Below, piece by piece: positions 21,501-34,112 of a stretch of 64,000 bases of DNA. How positions within the stretch are numbered: the stretch's first letter is position 1; each line of letters starts with the position of its first letter. The notes under the pieces were generated by a model. It was not told where the DNA came from. It did not search any database and saw only the letters and a list, made by a program, of their open reading frames with translations. Origin of the DNA: Kalmusia sp. IMI 367209 (lineage: Eukaryota > Ascomycota > Dothideomycetes > Pleosporales > Didymosphaeriaceae); assembly GCA_027946365.1 (NCBI GenBank), contig JAPEUQ010000006.1, positions 372,001 through 436,000 on the forward strand. Direction: 5' to 3'. The translations under genes were made by a program, and so were the position numbers.

Positions 21501-24341
21501 CTCCTGCGAGGGCGGGTGTCATACTAGGTGTTTGGGATGGTGATGGATTTAGGTCAAATGACGCAGACCGTGAAGAACCAATAGATGTAGCGCGATGGAA
21601 GGGACCAGACTTCAATAGATCTGGGACCGGTTCAACAGATTTGAGAGCTCGTTTTTGACGACCAATCAATCCCATGCGGGAGAGACCGAAATCAGTCAGC
21701 TTCAGATGACCTTTCTGATCTATGAGGAGATTATCTGGCTTCAAGTCGCGGTGAACAATGCTACGGCTATGTAGATGCTCAACACCAAGCACGACTTCGG
21801 CCAAATACTTCTTCGCCCAATCTTCTGGAAGTGACCCCAATACCTTGATTAAGGAGGCGCAATCACCACCGTTAAGGTACTCCATAACAAGGTAGAGATA
21901 GTCTTTGCTTGAAAATGTCCAATAAAGCTTGGCCACAAAGTCGCTCTCACCTTGCCACATCATGATGGCCCTTTCTGCTTTGACATTGGTGACTTGATTC
22001 TTAGCGACCATGTCTGCCTTTTTCAGCACTTTGATCGCATAGTACTCTCCAGTTGACTTTTTCTTAGCGAGGTAAACGCTACCAAAAGCTCCCTTACTGA
22101 TGGGCTTGATGATTTCGAAATCCTTAATCGAAGGTGGCACAGCACGGGGTTGTGGTTGGCTCACAGGCGCCAGTCGAGGCGAAACAGCTCTAGTACCGTC
22201 GGACCCAGCGGTGGATGATTGCCGACGGTGGTGGTGGATTGGCGCTATAGCAGGCGAAGAAAACTCGGTCGTGGTCAAAACGGGCGATGTAATCGGAGAT
22301 TGCAGCCCCTCGACTCCACTAGATATACGTGGTTTGCTCATGCGTAGAGGTGATGATGGAGGAATCATTGACCGTGCTGGAGAATGCTGTCGACTTGTCG
22401 ACATGACCGAGGGCAAAATTAAACTCTTACGCTTACGTTCCCGCGAGCTTGCCATCCTCGTTAGACCAAGTTCAGACGAGGGAGATTCTGCACGTCTGGG
22501 TCCCGACATAACCGATGATCTCACACTGCTATCACTTTCTCCGCCTGCGTCGCTTTCGAAGTGCATAGAGTGTCTCTTGTTCTGAGTCGGGATGTTGATC
22601 GCTCCAGCATGCGACCGTGGAGTTTGGGCGCCTCCTCGAGGACTGCTGGATCTTGTCGAGCCTGCCACTGATGATTCCCTCCGACTAAGTCGAGCAGGCA
22701 AAGAAGGATCAGACGCATTGCGAAGGGCTTGAGCCATTGCTGAGGGTGCATCGAACGAGCCCGGGAACATTCCTTCCTCACCAGTAACATCCGGTGTGTC
22801 AAGCGGGGCCTCATCATCTCGTTGCTCATCTTCTGAGGAGCTGTCCTCGCCCGCAGCAATACGAGCAGCCTTCGCCATAGCAGCCTCTATGCACTCTTGG
22901 ACGAGTAGGTCAAACTCCACTCGGATGCGTTCAGAGTACTCTAGTATACGCCTGTGGCGGAAGATAGCGTCAATTTTGGCTCTCGCTAGCTTGTTCGTAT
23001 CCTCACAGAGCATCTTCAAGCCCTCACAGTGGTCCGTCGACCCTGAAGTAGGCGACTGCCATTGAAGTACCTGCGAGATTCGGTTCTCCGACTGTGGCGA
23101 TTGGGTGCGAATCTCGGCAACGGACTGTGTTCGGGCGGAATCTTTGATGGCAGGGGTATTGATCTCCACGGCAGTATCACAAAGGTCAAGTACAAGCTCG
23201 ACAATGCGGGCCAAAGGCCGTCGTACCGCAAATGATCGTGCACGGTGGTGGCCGAACCCAGTTGACCGCTCTCGGGACCTAGAGGGGGGAGAGGCTGGAG
23301 AGTTACGTCCTGACGGAGTCCCTGAAGAAGGCGTTGAGGTGGGCTGGATGATGGCGCCCTTGTACTCTGGGGGCTGTGGTGGCTGGACGAGTTCGGTAGA
23401 GGTCGCTCGCGTCGGCCGAGATTGTGCCTCTAAAGCATCGAGTACCCTGACAATGGCGTTCCGATGTTCGGCGAGTGCCTCCTGCGCCATCTGCACGTCC
23501 ATCTCGGCGCGATGTTCCTGCAGGCACAAGTCGGTGTGCTTTTCGAACCACCATGGGGTGATCTGGCGCTCGCAGATGCGGCAGAGCACAGGTAATGGCG
23601 GGGGGTGGTTACCAGGGTCATGGGCAGCCGTTTCAGCCAGACCTGTCAGGTAATGAGCGAGCATTTCTGCGCCGACACCGAGCGACTCGACGAGCACCTC
23701 TGGGAGGTCGATAGTTACTTCTCGAATAACGGAGGGGCGGATCATCCACATAGTCTGCACGAGTTAGCTATTGAGCGACTGCACGAATGCACAGAACTTA
23801 CATGACTCTCAACACCAGTCGTCCGATCGTACACCATGATACCCTGCGCTTCGAGATTGATGATCTGCTCCTCGTCCGACTCGCTCGGCGGGGTCTCTAA
23901 GGCACACTCTTGCTGCTCTTCTGTCTCCAAGGGCTTCGATCGTTTCCGTCTCAAGACTGAGAGCGGCCCTAGGCGTACGGCGAAGCGTGTGATGTGGCTG
24001 CGGGAGTCGTCCTGTTTGATCGATTCCATCGTCTCTGCAAACTGGTTGGGGTTGTCGAGAAGCAGCTCGGATACAGGTTTGCCTACAACCTCCTCTGGAG
24101 TGGTGCCAACAACATCCTTCCACGATGCGCTTACATATCGTATCTTGCCGTCCAGGCCCAGGTCCATGATGACGTTCATGCTGTGCTCGGCAGCCTCCTT
24201 CAAGTCCTCGCGCTCGTTGCGCATGTCCTCACTGACAGTGCGTTCCATGTGGACACGTTGCATGAGATTCGCCGCGGCTTCCTTCTTAAGGGCCGTCACG
24301 GCCGGCGGAGCCAGCGTGGCAGGCTTTGCTTCTTCGGCCAT
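18502..24341 (-). CDS. RIM15: Rim15-type PAS/AGC serine-threonine kinase with receiver domain
   Basis: This is the nutrient-responsive kinase that in yeasts promotes quiescence and stress entry through the Igo/endosulfine pathway. Two exons (complement 24341-23802 and 23754-18502; intron GTAAGT...GTGCAG, 47 bp) give about 1930 aa. A PAS domain lies at about 45-175 and a small CxxC...H-x4-C finger (C-R-I-C-E-R) at about 240-258. The kinase starts near 725 (I-S-K-G-A-F-G-S-V-Y). It has H-R-D-L-K-P-D-N near 846, D-F-G near 869, and a roughly 180-aa insertion before F-V-G-T-P-D-Y-L-A-P-E near 1050, which is characteristic of Rim15. A receiver domain lies near 1520-1640. Its phosphoacceptor position is Glu (I-I-M-M-E-F-K-L-P, about residue 1572), while the Thr (V-A-V-T-G) and Lys (Q-K-P) are kept. 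Confidence 0.95.
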
Positions 24342-25964
24342 TGCAGCTTCCTCCTAATGCAGGCTTCGGTGCTGGTGACGGGGCACGTATGCCCGTGGGC
24401 TCGTGGTGAATGGGCTATACGAGCGCAGCGGCCAGGACCATGGTGGTGGATGGTGAATGCGGCGAGGGCTGCGTGCTTTCTCTCGCGAAGCGTGGGTCGG
24501 TAAGCTGAGCGACGCGGACGGAGGCGGTCCTCGAGACAGCACACGGCGTGGCCACCGCAGACAGGCAGGCCTAGAGGAGCCGCATCGCGGGCGGGCGGGC
24601 GATTGAGGCGGGTAGTGAGCGGTGTGGGCGGCGGTACCGCGTCCAGAAAATATTTGGGCGTGGTGGTGAGAGGGCCGGGAGACGGGACGACGAGAGGGGT
24701 CGTCGAACACAAAGGCAGGCCAGCCCATTAGCGATGCGATTGGTCACTGCTGCAAGTCTCCACGGCACGCGTCACACGGAAAACAGTCGCGGGCCCTGCC
24801 CGGCCTGCATGCTGCCCAGTGCATCGCCTATTCTTCGCGACCACATTCCAGCGTGTTTCACTGCTCATCTTGCCATTGCATTCACTCGCACAGCGTCGAC
24901 AGATGTGAAATCTAGGGCGGGAATGCTCTGTCGCGTCGTCTCGTAGCCAGCTCTGACGTCTTGCCATCCCCCCCTCCCCTAGCTGCATGCCTGTATTCAT
25001 TCTTCCGACCGCCGCGCCGCGCCGCGCATGACCGCGACCTCAGCCTGCAAGAAGAGACTGGGGGGCGCTTCCAACACCAACACGTCTTTGATTGCGAGAT
25101 GATCCGCCGCCATGGGCTCAGCTCAGGGCTGCATCGCGATCGCGCTCAACAGAACGACGGCTACAGTCGCTCCTCATCCTTTGGCTCCTACACATCACGT
25201 CAATCCACTATCAGCCGTCCCGCTTAGAGTAACCCTCTGATACACAATTATCTGAGACAACGTTCCTAGCCTGCTCCAATGTGCGTATGGAAACGCCGGC
25301 AAAGCCCTCGGTCATGATCAAACTCTTGTTGAACGTTCCACCGCATGATTACCCCTCTGGATGCTTGCTGAGCAAGTACATGGTTACCCTGTGCGACTGT
25401 TTCCTCGACGTCTGGTCCGTCTGGGTATGCAGCTCTTTGATGTCTAGCTTGGCTGTCGTGTCAATCCAGACCCGCTAACGCTGCACCACTCCGACCATCC
25501 TGCAGTCATCCTGCCATGGCGCGGTGGGGCCTCACGCTCTTCCGCCCCGATCCATTCCTATTCGGCTTCCAAGACCTGGGGAACTGGCTGGCGGAAAGCT
25601 GGCGGATCCAATCGATGCTCCTGGACACCCACCCTGCCCATTCGAGTCCCTTCAACGGTCATCCCGACTCCCAATACGCAAGTCCCACCGTCAGACGACC
25701 TTTTTGTGCCTGTCGATAATCGCCACGCTGCAAGTTATAGCACACTGCAAGGAAAGTATTTGGTAAGCTTTATTGACGCATTTAACCTATGATTCTTGCA
25801 TACAGACGCCACAGTAGCACGCAGCAGCACACTGCGGCACGCCAACGCACGTTGCTAGACTATGGGCGCACTTGCCGGCTACCGCGTAGCTCTAGCGATG
25901 CCGAACGAAAACGTGCAGCCACATTAGGACCCTCCCACAGCATAGCGCCGCCGGCGGCCACTGA
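24342..25964. other. Intergenic region upstream of Rim15
   Basis: This 1.6-kb GC-rich region probably contains the Rim15 promoter and a long 5' leader. Small plus-strand ORFs near 24961-25766 have no recognisable domain. The stretch at 24560-24680 is very GC-rich with many short G and C runs. Confidence 0.4.
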
Positions 25965-26953
25965 CTAGTCGAAATAGACAGCTTCCGGCTTGTGGACCGC
26001 TATCTTGCCGGAGGAGCTGCTCTTCAGCACGATTCGAGGATCCTCTTTGCTAGCCTTGACGGACTTCCCCTCGACCGTCTTCTGCTCGTACACTACTTCG
26101 ACCACTTCTCCGTCCACGTACCCTGGCAGAGCGTGCCACTGTACCTTTTGGCCCTTCCTCGGCACACGAGTTTTGTCACCGGCCGCGCCGTTTGGCTGAT
26201 CTGAGCTGCCTCCTGTCTTCTGCTTCTTATTGGATACCTTCTGGTTCGCTCCACGCCCGCGTTTCTTGGGGCTGGACTTCTCCTGATCATCGCTATGTGC
26301 AGATCCTGACTCCGACTGAGCTTCTTCCGATGCAACCTCGTCTTGATGTTCTCGATTCTTGAACTCTTTATACTCTTTTTCGCCATTTCTAGCGTACGCT
26401 GCATCTTCCCAATGCTGCGTGCAATCTTTTGCGTTCTTCTTGTCACTTCGACCTTTCGAATTGGCATCGTCGTAATTGTCCTTGCTAGCATTCTTCCTAG
26501 CGTCCTTTGCTTTCGCGGTGTTGCCAACATGTTGCTTACCCTCCTTGCTTTCTTCCTGCTTCTTCTCGTCTGTCTCCTCTTTCTCCTTTTCGCTCATCTG
26601 CTCCCACGCTTTTTTCGGCAGATATCGCTTCTCGGTGCCGTCTTCCTGCTTAGCCTTGCCGCTCCCCTCCTTCGTCTGCCATTCTTCCTCCGTCCAGTTG
26701 TCCAAATGCTTCGCATCCTCATCTTTGTCTTTCTTGTCCGTAGTGTATCCACCTCCACGCTTCTTATATTCCGAAGCCATCATCTGAGCCTGCGGTACAA
26801 TCAGCTTAGCCCTTTGAAGCGAGGTATACCGTAATCACACACCTTCCGCGCAGACCATTGTCCCGGCTCACCGCCCTTGTCACCAGCTTGAATCTCCTCT
26901 TTGACCTCGTTTCTCAGCTCGGGATCCGTGTACTTATCGTCTTTCGAAGGCAT
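25965..26953 (-). CDS. Lysine/glutamate-rich nuclear-type protein with C-terminal Tudor (HVA1) domain
   Basis: Two exons (complement 26953-26843 and 26789-25965, 53-bp intron) give about 311 aa. The N-terminal block (M-P-S-K-D-D-K-Y-T-D-P-E-L-R, G-Q-W-S-A-R-K-A-Q, W-T-E-E-E-W-Q-T-K) is the conserved fungal/bacterial module often found with the hypervirulence-associated Tudor domain. The domain itself forms the last 65 residues (K-G-Q-K-V-Q-W, G-Y-V-D-G-E-V-V-E-V-V-Y). Between them is a long charged, low-complexity region with nuclear-localisation-like basic runs (K-K-R-G-R-G). The exact role is unknown; chromatin or nucleic acid association is inference. Confidence 0.88.
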
Positions 26954-28118
26954 CTTGATCACTTGTGCACACGAGAACCCTCTTTCAATACTAACACTTG
27001 TAGGCCTGATAGCGCAACTCGCACGTATAGCTGTAGACAAATACGAATTCCTCACAGAGAATGTATTGACGCGGCTCACAAGTCTGGAAACGCAGTGCAT
27101 GAATTAATAGACAACAAACTCGATCTGCCAACTGCATATGTACCCCAGATCCTCCCCCACTGACGTACCGTTATGTACCTGCGCAAGTCCTCCCTCGCCC
27201 AGCCACCAACATCATCTCATCATCATCATCAAATGCCCATTCGTCTCGCTTAACCCCTTAAATCACCACGTCGGGACATTGCAACGTTGCTATATACGCG
27301 TCGTGGTGACATCAACGACGTGTTTTAGCATCGGGGCACGTGCGCGCGCTCTCGATTCGGCGTTTCGTTTGAACCTAGACTATTCAGTGATCCGAGCGCG
27401 ATTCCGACTAACGGGCCGAGAGATTGCCGAGGATAGGGTAGGTTTGAGTGCTTGTTTGGGTAGGCCAATGGGAGGAGGGCCCCACTTTTGCGACGGGCGG
27501 AGGGGATGTCGGGGAAGGTGAGACGCACTTTATGTGTTGTTTGGGTGAATTGTGTGGCTGCGGAGGATCAGACGGCAGATAGATGAGCATTAAGAGCGGA
27601 GTTTGGAGATGTTACGGGTGGTGTTGAACGAGTATTAGAGGAGCCGAATGTACGCATGGGGGCATCTGGGCTTGAGGTGCTGGAGACCGAGGATCGGGCC
27701 TTTTCTCATGGTTTGGTTTAAGCCGAGTAGTGCTGCACGTCCATGACGACGAACAAATGTTTCCCCTTGCGACAGAAAAGATCATTCGTCAAGGATTCAA
27801 CTACCTTGTGCCACTTCTGGGTCTGCGGGATTAAGGAATTCACGTGGGAAATGGAAATACAGCCGACATGTGTATGATCTACACCTTGCCCATTTTAGGT
27901 CAGTCTTGAGAGAGAATCTTTTTTGTTTTTGTTTATCGTATGCTCTGTAACGTGGCTATGATTCTAGATCTTGCGCCGTGTAAGAGTAGCAAGTAGTGTT
28001 GATAGAAATCGATTTGATGCCACAAAAAGACTGCGTCAGATATCGAAGCATTTTCTACTTATTTAGCCCTAGTAGGGTTTCGTGTATCGTGGTAGTAGTC
28101 GCTTCGTTAACATTCGAA
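26954..28118. other. Gene-poor region
   Basis: This is more than 1 kb upstream of the Tudor-domain gene. It contains a short CAT/ATC microsatellite near 27215-27235 and otherwise only short chance ORFs. No gene can be supported. Confidence 0.4.
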
Positions 28119-28800
28119 GAGTCACGGAGCAAAACTCTACTTCAGAGAGTCTTTCCCTAGCTTTCAACCAAACTATTGCGGAAAAACTATCTTTATGCTG
28201 CTTCGCATATGCAGTAGCTAGTCGAGTCTTACCAATCACGCCTATCTCTCAAAGGACGCTGGTGCGACGGCTGACATCACCGTTGAGAGCCTTGTGCATC
28301 TCCACTAGCCCCTCGTTCCTTCCCACGATGGGTCTAACATCAGACGTATCATTGAGAACGAAGGCAACAGATATTTTGTCGATTGGCACCAGCGAACTTT
28401 ATTGAATTCGCCCCAGCTATTGCGGAATTTGACCCGCCCTCAAACTCTTCTCGATCTCCTCGCTAAGGAACTTAAATGTGTTGGACTTCCCTTCTTCGTA
28501 GGCAAATGTCATATGAATGCCAGAATTATCCAACAATAATTACGCCTTGTCTTTAGTGCGTGTAAAGTTCCGATTTCGTTGCTACGAGGATACTTCATCA
28601 AAGCTGCAATTAGGCAAATCGACCACTTGCAGAGCTCTAACAACAATCCTAATTATTTTACTAGCCCAACGCTCCAGCGATTCCTCGCTAAGAAGCTATT
28701 TCCCGACTCTAGAGAAGGCTTGAAAAAGTTTAAGAGTAATAAGATCTTTATGGGTCCATCCCCATGCAACTCTCTTACTTTTTTAACACTAGGGCCCTAG
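28119..28800 (+). pseudogene. Decayed reading frame with three internal stops
   Basis: One frame reads almost continuously for about 680 bases (for example N-E-G-N-R-Y-F-V-D-W-H-Q-R, then L-L-D-L-L-A-K-E-L-K-C-V-G-L). It is interrupted by TAG at 28219-28221, TAG at 28306-28308 and TAA at 28537-28539, and closes at TAG 28798-28800. A well-formed intron-like segment (GTAGGG...GTTAAC...CGAAG) immediately precedes it. Composition on both sides of each stop is protein-like, so I read this as the remains of a gene, not a chance ORF. The family is not recognised. All three stops are of the kinds produced by C-to-T or G-to-A change. Confidence 0.4.
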
Positions 28801-30551
28801 GATATCTGGCTCAGCTCGTTGTTGGCAGATAAGACCACTTTAGAGACATCCGTAAGATAGACGTATTATGTGGCTATATCGTGATACTGCTAAAATATAG
28901 AGCTCATCGCCTCGACGAGTTCTGTAATCTTTTATTTTTAGAAAAAAGTAACTATCAATGTAGTAGGAATTGACATAGAAATTGTACAGGCTGCCGCGTC
29001 TACTCAGCTCTCCGCAGAAAAAGATCTTGTGGCAATCCCGCTTGCCTTTATTTTTGCCATCTGTATTGTATTTGAAGCTGGCATGCTCAATATCTAGTCA
29101 CAAAGTGTGAGAAAGTATAGCGTAGCTAGGAATATCATCATCAGCCAGATCCTTAATTAAGGTAAAATTTTTCGGTGGCATTTGCCTTAGTAGCCGTATT
29201 CTTCGCATAGGATAATGTAATCACTTTTAAAGAAGAGAGAGATGAGATATATGACATTAATCTCAGGGAAAGTTAGCTGGACAGCATTGTTGCTGATACA
29301 TCATTCTACATGTATTGCTTGCGTTGCAAACAAGAACGACTGAAAGTACTAGCACAGATTGGTCATATAACAGAAAATAGGGTTGTTGATATATAATGGA
29401 TCGCCTGGGCGCTACCTTGCTCTCATGGTGACGAGGCGGAGAGATTTTGTAATTGCTAATTCTGAGAATAACTGAAGAGGGTTGAGACTGCATTTGGGGT
29501 GGCTAAGCGCCTTGACTCAAACCCGCAGGCTCAGCTGAAAAGTGTCACAGAGCTTCATTCAGCTCCATCAGCCTAGCATGGGTAGTGGGGTTTGTAGCTT
29601 GAATCGTTGCAATATTATGTCGTTGTCCAAGGCTTTCTACTGTCTGTTAACTCTTTGCTGCCACTTACATTGTGGATGGTTGGACTGTACCGGCAAATAC
29701 CTTGTGCGAGAGGCGTTGGAATATCCTGAAACATGAAATGAGATATGAGGTCGTGGTTATTGTCAGTAGCTAGCCGCGGTGCTAGGTTTTAGTCCCCGTA
29801 GTGGAGTTTCTCTAGATCGCGCTTTCGGAGGTTTAACGTACTATGGCAATACTTTACTGGTAGATATATTCACGGGCCATACATACAACACAACTTGCAA
29901 GGTTTTGGTGGCAACCACCTTACTACCATGCTCCAGAAGATTCCATGTCTCTCATGTCCTGAAATAGCGAAGTATGCATATACGTTCACTATAATTAGAC
30001 TTAACTGACCGGTGGTATGCTGGTTTTCTATCTGGCCGAGAGATGCCCGTTCAATATCCCTGCCAAACGAGGACATCCTGCCAATGGTAGACCAGTCATG
30101 ATCCACACATCGTAGGGTCGTAGCTAGGGACTTCTCGTAGTCTTCCCGAGAAAATTGCCAAAATACACGATAGCGTAACGTTCTGTTATTGCGTATTATT
30201 TAATTATCTTATTTCCGGCCCTCCGTAACAGTTAAGCAGGATTGCAACACCCAACAAAGACGGAGAGGCGCAATTGATCACATAGGCGCACAAATTAAAT
30301 GTGGTAACCACCTGTGTGGGTTCGGCTGAAGCTTCTCGCAGCAGCTGCACCACCAAGTGGTGGCCGCATCAAGTTAGCGCAGATAACGCAATGTTAGGCA
30401 GCGAAGACAGTGACGCTCTACCCGACCAAAATCTCCCTCAAATTCCCCCTCAGCCTCTGTAGTCATAAAGTAAGGAGACCTTGCATTGCACAAGATTATA
30501 ATTCCACAGCACATCGTTTATCTATTTGTTCGTTACTCGCATCGTCGTACT
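28801..30551. other. AT-rich, gene-poor region
   Basis: This is about 1.75 kb of stop-dense sequence with only short ORFs. Fragments such as one near 29030-29090 (A-I-P-L-A-F-I-F-A-I-C-I-V) could be further relics, but none can be assembled into a gene. Confidence 0.4.
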
Positions 30552-32427
30552 ATGTCTTCAACTCTGGATGAACTCAAGTATGAATACAATTTAACCAGGC
30601 TGAATTATTACCCACAAGAAAACTCATTCCTAGAAATTTGGAGGTATAAAGTAAGTACATTTGATAGTCGATTTATTGATTGCGTAAAAGTACGGTGTAC
30701 TTATGTGGAACGCATTTCAATTGGAGTCTAGAATTGACTTTCCTCCTGTATAAGCTTTGACTAAGTAGCAAAGGATGGCCGACCCAGTGAACTCAGAGAG
30801 GGCGTTTTGAGATCGGGGGATATCAGAACTTTGGAAGGATGGCTTGATTCTGTTAGTTGCCGCTGAACTTCATTTATCAGTCATACTAACAGTACGCATC
30901 CTACGCCCAATAGCAATGAATTGATTGGGGGGTTTAGAATTCTGTATTTCACGCCCCACACCAATACTGATGACGAAAACTAGCTAAAATCCAATTAGGT
31001 TCTCGTGCTCACGACCCGGAAGCAACGGTTTCGGAACTGTCCTTTGGAGACAGGATGAGTTTGAGCTGATAATGAAAAAAATGCGTCTTCCAAAGCGCTA
31101 CGTGGATGTACTACTTTCTCTCGGATCACTGTTCGTACATTTCGAACCTGTGGAACCAACCGATCGTTCTTGTTCGTAACCTTAACGGCCCTAACATTCA
31201 TGACTCAGACGCTAATTTTAGGTCTTAGCTTATATACTCAGTACAGTGGATAACGTAATTCCGGTCAGAAACATCACAGCATCGTATGACCCCAAAACGA
31301 AAGTCAACTCTGTGCTTCTTCAAAGCTGGGCTGATGGCCCTGCTCGACACCAGTCATTACGGCAACTATTGTTGACAACATCGTCCGTCAGTCATGCACT
31401 CACTCCTTTCATTATGGTTTTGGAGGAAACAGCAGAAGGGGGTCTCGCTGAGTGTGCGCGTTGGACCAACAAAGTGTTGGACATTGAACGCGAGACGAGG
31501 CAAAATCCGTACGGGTCTCAGTCTTCATCGCCTTTGAGTAATACAGATGTATTATCTCAAGATTTTGCGGAGCTGTTGGTACGGGTCAATGCTTGTAGCA
31601 TTGCTCTCCGTGCAATGGAGACGGAGAGTGAAGCACAAATAGATCAATTGGCACGCATGCTCAGTATCGTGAAAAAGGAGCAAAAGGATAACAACGACCC
31701 CGACACCGATATCGCCACCTTAAAGATACTGAGCATACATCTGGAATATTCTCTTGAGTCCAGGAGAGCACTACGTCGAAAACTTGGCTATTTGCAAGGG
31801 TCGACCCAGACACAATTGGCGGTCGTGAGTTTTCCACACCTTTTCCCCTTTCAATTCTCTGTATGCTATCCTGACCACCGGAGTTTCAATGGATCTAGGT
31901 AACGGTACTAACGGTATAATGAAGGTGTACAGCTATATCAACAGGAAAGACACACTTCTGAATTTGGAAATTGCAATCGCCTCTCGACGTCTTGCGACCG
32001 TTAGTGTGCAAGACAGTTCAATAATGAAGACTCTAGCTGTCGCAACTAAGCAAGATAGTTCCTCCATGAAGACTATCGCTGTACTGACAATGGTGTTTCT
32101 CCCTGGAACGTTTGTTGCTGTAAGTAATTCTGTCTTGTAAGCTATCACATTACATGTGATAATGCAATGTGAAGTTTGAGCTAACCATAGTAGACAATCT
32201 TTGCTATGCCTTTGCTTGACTGGGAAAGTAGTACCTCAACACATGACACTACGAATCCTGGATTCTGGCTGTATTGGGCAGTGGCTATTCCTTTGACGCT
32301 AGCTGTCTTGAGTGTTTGGACGTTGTGGATGAAATTTGTTGTTCCACGACAACAAAAGAGAGATGAGCAGATTGTTAGTAAGAATTGGAAACTTGCCGGT
32401 GAAGCCGATGCGATTATACAACCGTAG
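30552..32427 (+). pseudogene. CorA-like two-TM membrane protein gene with an in-frame TGA
   Basis: Six exons assemble: 30552-30650, 30774-30943, 30999-31175, 31242-31824, 31925-32119 and 32194-32427. The start M-S-S-T-L-D-E-L-K and P-Q-E-N-S-F-L-E-I-W fit large fungal proteins with a C-terminal CorA-like pair of membrane helices. Here these are M-K-T-I-A-V-L-T-M-V-F-L-P-G-T-F-V-A and F-W-L-Y-W-A-V-A-I-P-L-T-L-A-V-L. The central exon is helical and ends in a coiled segment. Exon 2 has an in-frame TGA at 30864-30866 (V-S-C-R-*-T-S-F). No GT-AG or GC-AG combination removes it while keeping frame, because every local acceptor is in phase 2. TGA could come from CGA or TGG. The gene is either a recent pseudogene or the base is an error. 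Exon 3/4 borders are less sure. Confidence 0.62.
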
Positions 32428-32713
32428 CGTCATCAATGGTCTCAAGCATTGTATAGCTTGATGGTAGTGATAAACGGTTGATTAAAACTGATTGAAGAGT
32501 TATTAGGAGGTACCTTAAGTGGAAATTTTGGTCTACCATATATCTTGTGCAATGTTCCATATAGAGCTCTCACCGATCCCACTATTGATAGATGTTTGCT
32601 GCGAAACACCACCCTGAAACTCTTCAATCACCTCGAAGACGGCACTACCAATCTTTCGCATCAGCTTTGCTTTGGAGATAACGTGTAGTAGCAAACTAAG
32701 ACAGCCTCGACCT

Positions 32714-33634
32714 TTAGAGATATTGACTTGTGGCGTCTCGTGTCCGCACTCTTGCGCTACATAAGCCACAAGGGCAATCCGAGTCTTTTCCAAAGTCCTC
32801 CAAATTAGGCTTAACATGGCAGGTTTCTACTATAGGCTCAGAGTCTTTTTCACGGTCAGCAGAAGGGAGGTCTAGAAAAACCTCTGCTATCTCTCTCTCC
32901 TCTTCTAAAAGTATTCTCATCTTATGATTTTCTTCTAAAACTAGTTCTACTTCAGCACAGTCTCTGGAGTGGTCTGGCATATCTTCGACCAGAGCATGTG
33001 AAATAACAAGTTCGTACTCAGTCCAGCCGTCCTGATCATCCAATACGGCCTGCATCTTCTCTACCAGGGGTGCCAGCACTTCGAGAACGGAAGTAAAAGT
33101 CTCATGTATCCTCTTGAACTCCTGTCGGTCGTCATGCAAATAGTCGTCGAAAACTCTTCTGCAAAATAATGAGCAAAGTGATTCCTAATCTGGCGCATCG
33201 TGTTGTCGTCCATCCTAGAGTAAAGCTTCCACCATAAGAATTCCTACCTGCCCCCACTTAAGTCCTAGGAAGGTTTTCTTTTCGAGCGTCCAGCGTTCAC
33301 GGACACTGATGTAGCGTTGGCCTAAGAATTCTTTGGCTTGAAGGATCTTCAGTAGCTTTAGATCTAGGTGCTCCGCGTTAAAGACGGCCAAGTTCTCAAT
33401 AGTAACCTCGGTTAGATGGTACTCAATAGTATTGACAGCTTTGGTCAACATACCCTTCAATAGCCCCATGCACTTGAGACGGCACTTTACTCCCTGGCGC
33501 GGTAGCACGGCTCGGGACGCCCTGTGCCAAACAGAGGTGTCGCGTGGGGACTTAAATATACTAGTATCGACTTCCATTTCTGTTGTAGCGCTTGTGCACA
33601 GATCAACGTAGATACTAGGATCTTTTTGTGACAT
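32714..33634 (-). pseudogene. Unrecognised protein, disrupted; paralogue of the gene at 43648-44531
   Basis: Two minus-strand coding pieces belong together: 33634-33248 (M-S-Q-K-D-P-S-I-Y-V-D-L...) and about 33214-32714, ending R-T-R-D-A-T-S-Q-Y-L. They align with the gene at 44531-43648 in the same order (G-Q-R-Y-I-S-V-R-E-R-W against A-Q-R-H-I-S-L-Q-E-S-W; the acidic end E-V-L-A-P-L-V-E-K-M against I-L-E-E-L-L-G-K-L). The join needs either a GC donor near 33250 plus a one-base frame shift near 33155-33163, or an intron I cannot place. It therefore looks broken or mis-sequenced. A further open segment at 33748-34002 may be its 5' exon. No known domain is recognised. Confidence 0.42.
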
Positions 33635-34112
33635 TGGCGCAATGGTTATGAAGGCTGGAAGAGGATCTCGAGTCTATGTAACGATTTCTTATGATATAAG
33701 CTGCCTGATATGTATACCGGGAAGGCGAGACTGGTGCAAAATGCTGATTAGTTGCAACTGGGTGTATTCCAATTGTGAAACCCATCGAGGATGAGAACAA
33801 AGAACCCTGGTTCGTCTTCTTCATCTTTGCGCTTACCAAAAGTCATTGATTGCTCAACCGACTGTTGGATAAACAAAACATCTTGACAGGTGTATGTTTT
33901 TATATAGGAAAAGATAGTAGTAGTGATAAGAATGCATAAATTATGATTGGTCTCCACGTTCATTCTAGTAACAAGTTTTGAGGCAAAGCGGTCTCCAAGC
34001 ATACGCTACAGAAAGTGAAATAAATAAATATTTAGTCCCCTCCAAGACTGTCACTAGAATTTCTAAGGGGATTGCCTACCTTATAGCGGTATTAGCGTTA
34101 AGCTTATTTGTG

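Noticed and set aside
23994..24503. 169-codon plus-strand ORF over the Rim15 start
   Set aside because: It lies opposite the well-supported first exon of Rim15 and has no features.
27215..27235. Short ATC/CAT repeat as a functional element
   Set aside because: Too short and imperfect to be more than a microsatellite.
28140..28215. P-loop-like G-K-T in the decayed frame
   Set aside because: The first Gly of the Walker A motif is missing, so an NTPase call is not justified.
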